From Microvirga subterranea (GTDB lineage Bacteria > Pseudomonadota > Alphaproteobacteria > Rhizobiales > Beijerinckiaceae): 64,000 bases of DNA. The stretch is taken from positions 50,369 to 114,368 of the forward strand of contig NZ_QQBB01000010.1 of the NCBI RefSeq assembly GCF_003350535.1, given 5' to 3'. The position numbers were made by a program, and so were the translations under genes. The stretch's first letter is position 1. Each line of letters starts with the position of its first letter. A model generated the notes under the pieces. The model was not told where the DNA came from. It saw nothing but the letters and a program-made list of their open reading frames with translations, and made no database searches. Below are positions 57,268 to 64,000 of the stretch, piece after piece.

Positions 57268-57741
57268 CTAATGCGACGGGATGCCCGCCACCTCGACTTC
57301 CGTCAGGACGGAATTCGCGATGAAGCATTCCTGGTGAGCCAGATGGTGCATGTCGGCGATCTGTTCGGGGGTGGGCCGCTTCTCGCCGGAGAATTCGATT
57401 GTCGGATCAAGGGTGACCTTGGACACGAAGAGCTTGCCCTTGGGGTTCTTGGTCATGACGCCGACGGCGCGGTCTTCGTAAGCATCGACCACGAACCTCT
57501 TCTTGGCCGCGATCGACAGGAAGGTGAGCATGTGGCAGCTCGACACCGCCGCCACGAAGGCCTCCTCCGGATCGACCGCGTCCTCGCGCGAGAGGGGCAA
57601 GGGCACGACGGAGGGTGACGACGACGCCGGCACCTGGACGCCGCCGTCGAAGGACCAGAGATGGCCGCGGCTGTAGCGGTTGTCGGAGAAGGTCTCTCCG
57701 TTGCGCGTCCAGCTGACCGTCGCCCGATATTCGTGTGCCAT
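57268..57741 (-). CDS. OsmC-family peroxidase-like protein
   Basis: 157 residues from ATG 57741. OsmC/Ohr fold with the two redox cysteines C69 (AVSSCHMLTFLSIA) and C139 (HHLAHQECFIANSV). These enzymes reduce organic hydroperoxides using a lipoyl or dihydrolipoamide donor in well-studied members. It sits between gcvH and gcvPA, 14 bp from gcvH, an unusual place. The neighbour is itself a lipoylated protein, so shared lipoyl chemistry is possible but unproven. Confidence 0.88.
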   Translation of the reverse strand: MAHEYRATVSWTRNGETFSDNRYSRGHLWSFDGGVQVPASSSPSVVPLPLSREDAVDPEEAFVAAVSSCHMLTFLSIAAKKRFVVDAYEDRAVGVMTKNPKGKLFVSKVTLDPTIEFSGEKRPTPEQIADMHHLAHQECFIANSVLTEVEVAGIPSH

Positions 57742-57755
57742 CGCCCAGTTCCCGA

Positions 57756-58127
57756 TCAGAGGGACTTCACGAAGTCCTGGTACTGCTCCTCGGTCAGGAG
57801 ACCGTCGAGCTCGCCCTGGTCGGCGAGGCGGATCTTCATGAACCAGCCGCGGCCGGCCGGGTCCTCGTTGACGGTGCCGGGAGAGGCCTCGAGGTCGCTG
57901 TTGACCTCCACCACCTCGCCGGAGACCGGCGCGTAGATCTCGCTCGCCGCCTTCACGCTTTCCACGACGGCCGCCTCGTCGCCCTTCTTGACCGTCTTGC
58001 CGATGCTCGGCAGCTCCACGAAGACGACGTCGCCGAGCTGGGACTGCGCATAGTCGGTGATGCCGACGATGCCGGCGTCGCCCTCGATGCGGATGTATTC
58101 GTGGTCCTTGGTGTAGCGGGTGGTCAT
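57756..58127 (-). CDS. gcvH: Glycine cleavage system H protein
   Basis: 123 residues, normal length. The lipoylation site is K59 in VVESVKAASEIYAPVSGEV. H protein shuttles the aminomethyl group between P, T and L proteins. It follows gcvT by 18 bp. No lipoyl synthase gene is nearby. Confidence 0.97.
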   Translation of the reverse strand: MTTRYTKDHEYIRIEGDAGIVGITDYAQSQLGDVVFVELPSIGKTVKKGDEAAVVESVKAASEIYAPVSGEVVEVNSDLEASPGTVNEDPAGRGWFMKIRLADQGELDGLLTEEQYQDFVKSL

Positions 58128-58145
58128 GATCGTGCCCTCTGGTTG

Positions 58146-59294
58146 TCAGCGCTTGTAGCGGTGTGGTGCGAACGGCATGGCCGCGACCTTGGCCGGAATC
58201 GGCTTGCCGCGGACGATGAGATGGAGATCGGTGCCGGTGGCCGCGACGTCCTTCGAGACGTAGCCCATGGCCACGGGTCCGTTGACGGTGGGGCCGAAGC
58301 CACCCGAGGTGACGATGCCGACCTCGCGCCCGTCGGGCGTGGCGATGACGGCGCCCTCGCGGGCCGGAGCCCTGCCTTCGGGTTTCAGCCCGACGCGGAC
58401 GCGGGCCGGACCTTCCTTGATCTCGCGCTGGACGCGGTCCGCGCCCGGGAAGCCCCCCTCCTCGCGGCGGCGCTTCTGGATCGACCAGATCAGGCCGGCC
58501 TCGATCGGCGAGGTGGTGGTGTCGATGTCGTGGCCGTAGAGGCACAGGCCCGCTTCGAGCCGCAGGGAATCACGGGCGCCGAGGCCGATGGGCTTCACCT
58601 CCGGATCGGTGAGAAGCGCCGTCCACAGGGTCGGGGCGTCGCCACCCTGGCAGGAGATCTCGAACCCGTCCTCGCCCGTGTAGCCGGAGCGGGAGACGTG
58701 GCACCAGATGCCGTCGATCTGCACGTCGGCCGACATCATGAAGGCGAGGTCGGCGACCGCCGGGGCCTTCCTGGCCAGCACCGCGGCGGCCGAGGGACCC
58801 TGGAGCGCCATGAGGCCGAGATCGTCCTTGCGCTTGAGCGTGACGCCCGCCGGCAGGCGGGCCTCGATATGGGCGTAGTCCTGCTCCTTCATGGAGGCGT
58901 TGACCACGAGATAGAGCCAGCCCTCGTGGCCGGGGGCGCCCACCCGGGTGACCATGAGGTCGTCGAGGATGCCGCCGTCGTCGGCCAGCAACTGCGAATA
59001 GCGCTGCTGGTTGGGCTTGAGGTTGAGCACGTCGGCCGGGATCAGGGCCTCGAGGGCCCGCGCCACGGTCTCGTGGCTCTTGTCATCGGCGATCAGGAAG
59101 GCCTGGCCCATATGCGAGACGTCGAACAGCCCCGCATGCTCGCGGGTCCAGTTGTGCTCGGTCAGGATGCCGGTGGGGTACTGGACCGGCATGTCGTAGC
59201 CCGCGAAGGGCACCATGCGGGCCCCGAGGGCCACATGCTCGGCATGGAGCGGGGTTTTCAGGAGCGGCTCGTCGGCGCGGACTGGCTCGGCCAT
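58146..59294 (-). CDS. gcvT: Glycine cleavage system aminomethyltransferase (T protein)
   Basis: 382 residues from ATG 59294, which has GAGGGA about 8 nt upstream; longer readings run into the riboswitch. It transfers the methylene group to tetrahydrofolate and releases ammonia. MVPFAGYDMPVQYPTGILTEH, LFDVSHMGQAFL and SRSGYTGEDGFEIS are family signatures. First gene of the operon gcvT-gcvH-osmC-gcvPA-gcvPB, controlled by the tandem glycine riboswitch. Confidence 0.96.
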   Translation of the reverse strand: MAEPVRADEPLLKTPLHAEHVALGARMVPFAGYDMPVQYPTGILTEHNWTREHAGLFDVSHMGQAFLIADDKSHETVARALEALIPADVLNLKPNQQRYSQLLADDGGILDDLMVTRVGAPGHEGWLYLVVNASMKEQDYAHIEARLPAGVTLKRKDDLGLMALQGPSAAAVLARKAPAVADLAFMMSADVQIDGIWCHVSRSGYTGEDGFEISCQGGDAPTLWTALLTDPEVKPIGLGARDSLRLEAGLCLYGHDIDTTTSPIEAGLIWSIQKRRREEGGFPGADRVQREIKEGPARVRVGLKPEGRAPAREGAVIATPDGREVGIVTSGGFGPTVNGPVAMGYVSKDVAATGTDLHLIVRGKPIPAKVAAMPFAPHRYKR

Positions 59295-59344
59295 GGGATC
59301 TTCCCTCAAAAGGCGCGTTTTCAACGGGCCTCCTGGCCCGCTGC

Positions 59345-59545
59345 TTGCGCCCCCTCTGTCCCGAGACCTGAGAGATTTCCCCTTGGTTGCCCAAAGGTTA
59401 CGCCCGTCGGTGGGCGACGTTGCGAAACGTCGCCGCTTTCCAGAGTGCCAGCTCCCGCGCGGTCCTTTGGCCTGAGCGTTTCCGGGGCGGTTGCGCCTTC
59501 GGCGCCGGGCGTGGGTAGCCCGGTCTCTTCCGCGGGGATCAGCGG
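59345..59545 (-). promoter_or_regulatory. Tandem glycine riboswitch
   Basis: Read on the minus strand, two aptamers follow each other. Aptamer 1 (about 59540-59458) contains GGAAGAGACC, GCCGAAGGCGCAA and AACGCTCAGGCCAAAGGAC. Aptamer 2 (about 59455-59350) contains ACTCTGGAAAGC, CACCGACGGGCGTAACC, AAATCTCTCAGGTC and GACAGAGG. Both keep the CTCAGG...GGACAG consensus of the glycine class. It precedes gcvT, whose operon degrades glycine, and should switch it on when glycine is high. The remaining 59546-59712 up to the next gene holds no recognised feature. Confidence 0.93.
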
Positions 59546-59712
59546 CTGCCCCACCTCTGAAGAGGAATCGCGATCCTGTCAACAAATCAGGCGCCGGCAC
59601 GCGGAGTCTTCATGCACGAATTGACGGCACCGTCGATCCGCCCCATTTTAGCCGCTCGCTTTCACAGAAGGGGAGACAGGCGGCCTGACCGGGTCGGCAG
59701 CTCCTGACATCG

Positions 59713-61020
59713 TTGCTCGAACTGGCTATCGCCTTTTTTCTCATCGCCCTGAACGGCGTCTTCGCGCTTTCCGAACTGGCCATCGTGTCCGCCCGCCGCC
59801 CGCGCCTCAAGGCCATGGCCGAGCAGGGGCGCAACGGCGCCAACACGGCCCTGAGTCTCATGGAGGATTCCGGCCGCTTCCTTTCAACGGTGCAGATCGG
59901 CATCACCCTGGTGGGCATCCTGGCCGGCGCCTTCTCGGGCGCCGCCCTCGGCAGCCGGCTGACCGAGATCCTCCTGGACCAGGGCGTTCCCCAAGGGGCG
60001 GCCAATCCCCTGGGCTACGGCATCGTGATCGGCCTGATCACCTACCTGTCCATCGTGATCGGCGAGCTCGTGCCCAAGCAGCTCGCCCTGCGCCATCCGG
60101 AGGGCATCGCCTGCGCGGTGGCGCCCTTCATGCTGGTGCTGTCCAAGATCGCCGCGCCCGCCGTCTGGCTCCTGAACGCCTCGACCCGCCTCATCTTCGG
60201 GCTGTTCGGCAGCCCTTCGGACGGCGACAACACAGTGACGGAAGAAGAGATCAAGATGCTCGTCGGCGAGGCCGAGAGCGCGGGCGTGATCGAGGAAGAG
60301 GAGCGCCGCATGATCTCGGGCGTGCTGCGCCTCGGCGACAGGACCGTCCGGGGCCTCATGACGCCGCGCACCGACGTGGACTGGATCGACCTCCAGGACG
60401 ACGAGGACACCACCCGCGCGCTCCTCATCGAGACGCCCCACTCGCGCCTGCCGGTGACGGAGGGCTCGTCGGACAACGTGATCGGCGTGGTGCAGTCCCG
60501 GGGCCTCCTGGCCTCGCTGCTGTCGGGCCAGCCGATGGACGTGCGCGCCCATCTCGAGCAGGCGCCCGTGATCCCCGACACACTCTACGCCCTGGACGCT
60601 CTCGCGGTCCTGCGCGACTCGGCCGTGCCGATGGCCCTCGTCCATGACGAATATGGCCATTTCGAAGGCATCGTGACTCCGGCGGACGCCCTGGAGGCGA
60701 TCGTCGGCGCGTTCCGGTCCGACGGCGAGGCGCCCGATCCGGATGCCGTCCGTCGGGACGACGGATCATGGCTGCTCGCTGGCTCCATGCCGGTGGACGA
60801 AATGGCCGAGCTCCTCGGCGTCCATCTGCCCGAGAGCCGCAGCTATCATACGGTCGGCGGCCTCGTGATCAGCGAGATCCAGCACCTGCCCGAAACCGGC
60901 GAGCACGTGGACGCGCTCGGCTGGCGCTTCGAGGTGGTGGATCTCGACGGGCGCCGGATCGACAAGGTGCTCGCCATCAACCTCACGCAGCGGGCGGGCG
61001 TGACCGCCCCGCTGGCTTAA
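59713..61020 (+). CDS. CNNM/CorC-type membrane protein (hemolysin family)
   Basis: 435 residues. TTG start at 59713; an in-frame TGA at 59686 excludes any upstream start. DUF21 membrane domain (about residues 1-190) with LVGILAGAFSGAALGSRL and GLITYLSIVIGELVPKQLALRHPE, then two CBS domains (about 210-340; MTPRTDVDWIDLQDDE and VIPDTLYALDALAVLRDS) and a C-terminal CorC_HlyC transporter-associated domain. The family is linked to magnesium or cobalt export, historically called hemolysins. Ribosome binding site is weak. Confidence 0.9.
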   Translation: MLELAIAFFLIALNGVFALSELAIVSARRPRLKAMAEQGRNGANTALSLMEDSGRFLSTVQIGITLVGILAGAFSGAALGSRLTEILLDQGVPQGAANPLGYGIVIGLITYLSIVIGELVPKQLALRHPEGIACAVAPFMLVLSKIAAPAVWLLNASTRLIFGLFGSPSDGDNTVTEEEIKMLVGEAESAGVIEEEERRMISGVLRLGDRTVRGLMTPRTDVDWIDLQDDEDTTRALLIETPHSRLPVTEGSSDNVIGVVQSRGLLASLLSGQPMDVRAHLEQAPVIPDTLYALDALAVLRDSAVPMALVHDEYGHFEGIVTPADALEAIVGAFRSDGEAPDPDAVRRDDGSWLLAGSMPVDEMAELLGVHLPESRSYHTVGGLVISEIQHLPETGEHVDALGWRFEVVDLDGRRIDKVLAINLTQRAGVTAPLA

Positions 61021-61035
61021 GCCTGGTCTCGGATA

Positions 61036-61058
61036 CGCGGGCCGCTCAGCGGCCCGCG
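61036..61058. terminator. Perfect hairpin with a stop codon in its loop
   Basis: CGCGGGCCGC (61036-61045) and GCGGCCCGCG (61049-61058) are perfectly complementary; the 3-nt loop is the TGA stop codon of the minus-strand lipoprotein gene. It sits between two convergent genes, 16 bp after the plus-strand stop, and lacks a T-tract. Confidence 0.5.
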
Positions 61059-61609
61059 AGCGCGACCTCGATGTCGAAGGTGCTGGCATCGGCGGCCGGG
61101 ACCACGATCCCCTCCTCCACGACGGCGAAGTTCGCCCCGGCCTGGCCGGCCGGGATCGACACCGCCGTGCGGCGCAGCCGGTTGGCGATGACCTTGTCGC
61201 CACGCTTCACCACGATCTTGACGGGCACGTCGAAGCGTCCCCCGCCGCCGCCCGCACCGAGCAGAGCGCGGCCTTCGACGCCGACCTTCACGAGAACGGT
61301 CCCGTCGGGCTGGCCGACGCATTCCCGGGCGAGATCCGAAATCGAGACCTGGCTCCGCAGCCCGGCGGCATCGCCAACGCGGCCGCCCGCATAGGAGCGC
61401 ATGGTGGAGCCGCCGTCGGCGATCTCCACCTGCGGGCAGTAGACGTCCTCGACCTGCTGCTTCACGGGCGGCGGAACGGTGGGGCCCGCGAAGGCCAGCA
61501 TGTTGCCGACGGTCGAGCCGCCCTCGCCGGGCGCGCCGCAGCCGGCCAGGACCGTAAGCCCCAGAAGCGCGAACGTCCGTCGGGCGTTCCTGCGAAGTTC
61601 ACCGCTCAT
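61046..61609 (-). CDS. Lipoprotein of unknown function
   Basis: 187 residues. Lipoprotein signal with lipobox LAGC (ALLGLTVLAGCGAPGEG). The mature part has VYCPQVEIADGGSTMRSYAGGRVGDAAGLRSQVSISDLAREC in parts, with paired Cys, and is beta-rich and glycine-rich later (GRALLGAGGGGGRFDVPVKIVVKRGD). Proteins like this are widespread in Hyphomicrobiales as hypothetical outer- or inner-membrane lipoproteins. It is preceded by the IalB-like gene on the same strand (31-bp gap). Confidence 0.8.
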   Translation of the reverse strand: MSGELRRNARRTFALLGLTVLAGCGAPGEGGSTVGNMLAFAGPTVPPPVKQQVEDVYCPQVEIADGGSTMRSYAGGRVGDAAGLRSQVSISDLARECVGQPDGTVLVKVGVEGRALLGAGGGGGRFDVPVKIVVKRGDKVIANRLRRTAVSIPAGQAGANFAVVEEGIVVPAADASTFDIEVALAGR

Positions 61610-61640
61610 CAGATCCCCCTGTCGTTCTTATCGCCTGCCG

Positions 61641-62153
61641 TTACGGCAGTGCGTCGTAGCCGGTCCCGAACCCGTTGAGTGACACCGGAATGCCGATGCC
61701 TTCCTCGGGGGTCTGGAACACGATGAAGGTGCCGGTCTGGCCGGACTTCATCTGGTTGACCAGGTTGTCGTCCATGACGACCTCGGCGACGCAGCCCGTG
61801 GCGAGGCAGCGCACGAACCCCGCGCGGCCGATATCCGTCTCGTCGATCTTGAGGCCGAGGCCGGACGGCAGGAGAATACCCAAAGGCGCCACCACACGAA
61901 GGAGGCGGCTCTTCCCGTCCGCGGTTTTCAACACGATAATCACCAGCGTGATGTTGGGGCGATCCTCCGCCACCACGTTCTGGACCAGGGCGCATTGCTC
62001 CGCCGTCGCCCCGGCCGGGGTCTCGCAGCGCATCTGCCAGTCGCCGTAGGTGTTCTTGACCATGCCTTGAGCATGGGCGCCGCCGGCCATGGACACCGTC
62101 AGCAGACCGAACAATGCGGCCGCTCCACAGCTCACCCATCGTGACACGCTCAT
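61641..62153 (-). CDS. IalB-family (invasion-associated locus B) exported protein
   Basis: 170 residues from ATG 62153, supported by GGAGAGG upstream. Signal peptide to about residue 28 (VSMAGGAHAQG). The mature part shows the IalB pattern: YGDWQMRCETPAGATAEQCALVQ, LLRVVAPLGILLPSGLGLKIDE, FVRCLATGCVAEVVMDDNL, with two pairs of Cys. In Bartonella IalB is associated with erythrocyte invasion; homologues in free-living species have no known role. It is divergent from coxB with a 309-bp region between. Confidence 0.9.
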   Translation of the reverse strand: MSVSRWVSCGAAALFGLLTVSMAGGAHAQGMVKNTYGDWQMRCETPAGATAEQCALVQNVVAEDRPNITLVIIVLKTADGKSRLLRVVAPLGILLPSGLGLKIDETDIGRAGFVRCLATGCVAEVVMDDNLVNQMKSGQTGTFIVFQTPEEGIGIPVSLNGFGTGYDALP

Positions 62154-62462
62154 CAGGCCTCTCCGTCCTTGGGCCCGACCAACAGAACCTGGAACGGACC
62201 ATTCACCATCTTTGGCCCGTTGGGACCATGGCAGGGGCCGGGCTGTCAAGCGAGAGGGTCCGGTCGGGCCCCGGAAAGGGCTCTTTGGCGGTTATGACGC
62301 ACAAATTGCGTCGCTTGGCCCGTTGCGCTTGAGCGCGTCCTGTGGTCATAGACGCAGATCAAAAGGTGATGGCGCAGGCTGGGCACCCCATTTTGCGCGC
62401 CCGCGCCCTCCCCGATGCTTTCGTGGCCAGCGGCCATCTAATCTAGGAGCTTTGGAACACCG
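62154..62462. other. Upstream region of the cox operon, with a 17-bp palindrome
   Basis: Between the divergent ialB-like gene and coxB. It contains the inverted repeat GACGCA-N5-TGCGTC at 62296-62312. The centre lies about 160 bp before the coxB start. Candidate operator for an unknown regulator; no promoter could be fixed. Confidence 0.4.
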
Positions 62463-63323
62463 ATGCGGATCGAGACCTTAGGACTTCGATCGGTGACCGC
62501 CCTCTCGACGGCAGCGGTCGCACTTGTATTGGGCATAAGTGCGGCATCGGCCGGCACTGGCCAGCCGAGCCCGTGGGAGACGGGCATGCAGGGAATGGTG
62601 ACCGAGCTCGGACAGAACGTCTCCGACTTCCACACCTACCTCGTCTGGCTGATCACGGCGATCTGCGTCTTCGTGCTCGCGCTCATCGTGGCCATCGTCA
62701 TGCGCTTCAACGAGCGGGCGAACCCGGTTCCCTCGCGCACGACACACAACACCCTCCTCGAGGTCGCCTGGACCATCGTCCCGGTTCTGATCCTGGTCGC
62801 CATCGCGATCCCGTCCTTCCGCCTCCTGCGCCAGCAGCTCATCACGCCGCCGGCCGACGTGGTCGTGAAGGCCACGGGTTATTCCTGGTACTGGGGCTAC
62901 GAGTACCCGGCCGACCAGGGCGGCGGCTTCAAGTTCGACTCGAACATGATCACCGAGGAGAAGGACCGGAAGCCCGACCAGCCGCGCCTCCTCGGCGCCG
63001 ACAACGCGCTGGTGGTTCCCGTGGGCAAGACCGTGAAGGTCCAGGTGACGTCCGCGGACGTGATCCACGCCTTCGCGATGCCGTCCTTCGGCATCAAGGT
63101 GGACGCCATTCCGGGCCGCCTGAACGAGACCTGGTTCCGCGCCGAGAAGGAAGGCGTGTACTACGGCCAGTGCTCGGAGCTCTGCGGCAACGGCCACCCC
63201 TACATGCCGATCGAAATCCGCGTCGTGAGCGAGCAGCAATACGCGGCCTGGCTGGCGGAGGCGAAGCAGAAGTTCGCCGCCACCGAGAGCCCGGCCCCGG
63301 TCAAGCTCGCCACCGCTCAGTAA
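62463..63323 (+). CDS. coxB: Cytochrome c oxidase subunit II
   Basis: 286 residues. Signal/first helix, then two membrane helices (about 57-81 and 99-120) and a periplasmic cupredoxin domain. The CuA ligands are visible: H202 (DVIHAFAMPSFG), C237 and C241 (YYGQCSELCGNGH), H245 and M248. It accepts electrons from cytochrome c. First gene of an aa3-type oxidase operon. Confidence 0.96.
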   Translation: MRIETLGLRSVTALSTAAVALVLGISAASAGTGQPSPWETGMQGMVTELGQNVSDFHTYLVWLITAICVFVLALIVAIVMRFNERANPVPSRTTHNTLLEVAWTIVPVLILVAIAIPSFRLLRQQLITPPADVVVKATGYSWYWGYEYPADQGGGFKFDSNMITEEKDRKPDQPRLLGADNALVVPVGKTVKVQVTSADVIHAFAMPSFGIKVDAIPGRLNETWFRAEKEGVYYGQCSELCGNGHPYMPIEIRVVSEQQYAAWLAEAKQKFAATESPAPVKLATAQ

Positions 63324-63353
63324 TCTGGATCAAAGGACCACAGAGGTCTCATC

Positions 63354-64000
63354 ATGGCACATGCAGCTGATTCCGCTCACGCGGATCACCACGATCACGT
63401 TCCGACCTTCTGGCGCCGGTGGTTCTACTCGACGAACCACAAGGACATCGGCACGCTCTACCTCATCTTCGGCTTCACGGCCGGCATCGTGGGCGGCCTG
63501 CTCTCGATCGGCATGCGTCTGGAGCTCCAGGAGCCCGGACTCCAGTTCTTCTCCAACCCGCAGGCGTTCAACGTCTTCGTGACCGGCCACGGCCTCATCA
63601 TGGTGTTCTTCATGGTGATGCCCACGCTGATCGGCGGCTTCGGCAACTGGTTCGTGCCGCTGATGATCGGCGCGCCCGACATGGCCTTCCCGCGGATGAA
63701 CAACATCTCGTACTGGCTCACCGTCGCGGCCTTCTGCCTGATGCTCTGCTCGCTCTTCGTCGAAGGCGCTCCGGGCTCGACCGGCTTCGGCGGCGGCTGG
63801 ACCGTCTATCCGCCGCTCTCGACCGCAGGCCATCCCGGCCCGGCGCTCGACTTCGGCATCCTGGCCCTCCACCTTGCCGGTGCGGCCTCGATCCTCGGCG
63901 CGATCAACTTCATCACCACGATCCTGAACATGCGCGCTCCGGGCATGACGCTGCACAAGATGCCGCTCTTCGCCTGGGCCATGCTCGTCACCGCGTTCCT
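63354..64000 (+). CDS. coxA: Cytochrome c oxidase subunit I, N-terminal part
   Basis: Starts at ATG 63354, 31 bp after coxB, and runs off the window (about 215 residues seen). [49 protein letters not shown] (in parts) and [15 protein letters not shown] are typical of aa3-type subunit I. The His in [10 protein letters not shown] is the first heme a ligand. The N-terminal [13 protein letters not shown] stretch is His-rich. Confidence 0.95.
   Translation, partial: MAHAADSAHADHHDHVPTFWRRWFYSTNHKDIGTLYLIFGFTAGIVGGLLSIGMRLELQEPGLQFFSNPQAFNVFVTGHGLIMVFFMVMPTLIGGFGNWFVPLMIGAPDMAFPRMNNISYWLTVAAFCLMLCSLFVEGAPGSTGFGGGWTVYPPLSTAGHPGPALDFGILALHLAGAASILGAINFITTILNMRAPGMTLHKMPLFAWAMLVTAF

Overview
The window is GC-rich chromosomal DNA from an alphaproteobacterium. 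The best fit is the Hyphomicrobiales, possibly a Methylobacteriaceae/Microvirga-like lineage, but genus is inference. Supporting signs are ccrM beside rnhB, a mutY-dciA-dsbA-smc cluster, an F0-only atp operon (atpI-B-E-F'-F), IalB and ETF-QO proteins, a SAM-II riboswitch, and alphaproteobacterial LexA boxes (GTTC-N7-GTTC). Most of the window is ordinary core genome. No phage, plasmid, CRISPR array, IS element, tRNA or rRNA was recognised.

Layout. 1-3.1 kb: the end of a universal stress protein, then what looks like a decayed neutral-lipid (wax ester/TAG) locus on the minus strand: the 5' half of a WS/DGAT gene joined to the 3' end of an SDR gene, followed by a fadD broken by two frameshifts. 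3.2-9.8 kb: GMC oxidoreductase, a secreted serralysin-type RTX protease, a SleB-type cell-wall hydrolase, a MmyB-type regulator and small proteins. 9.8-20.5 kb: ppdK, an L,D-transpeptidase, glyQ-glyS, an S49 peptidase, a TrmN6-like methyltransferase and a long-chain polyprenyl diphosphate synthase. 20.7-24.8 kb: two large RTX proteins, one with seven tandem repeats (possible beta-propeller) and one with a GH113-like glycosidase domain. 25-31 kb: SAM-II riboswitch and metQ, ispE, a TPR protein and ETF-QO.

31-47 kb: DNA repair and cell-cycle genes (ogt, family-4 UDG, a radical SAM gene behind two LexA boxes, rnhB, ccrM, mutY, dciA) mixed with moaB, a two-gene ABC importer lacking an ATPase, a LysR regulator and small enzymes. 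47-54 kb: smc, the F0 ATP synthase operon with a good promoter and terminator, and a HAD phosphatase. 54-59.5 kb: glycine cleavage operon gcvT-gcvH-osmC-gcvPA-gcvPB on the minus strand, led by a tandem glycine riboswitch. 59.7-64 kb: a CNNM/CorC-type membrane protein, two small exported proteins and the start of the cytochrome c oxidase operon (coxB, coxA cut by the window edge).

The three RTX proteins share a C-terminal block of about 100 residues ending in DFF plus hydrophobic residues, so they probably use one type I secretion system encoded elsewhere. Three kinds of intergenic palindromic repeat occur; one has three copies. The observations most worth following up are the decayed lipid locus, the RTX trio with its seven-repeat protein, the tandem LexA operators on the radical SAM gene, and the SAM-II element set about 200 nt upstream of an orphan metQ.
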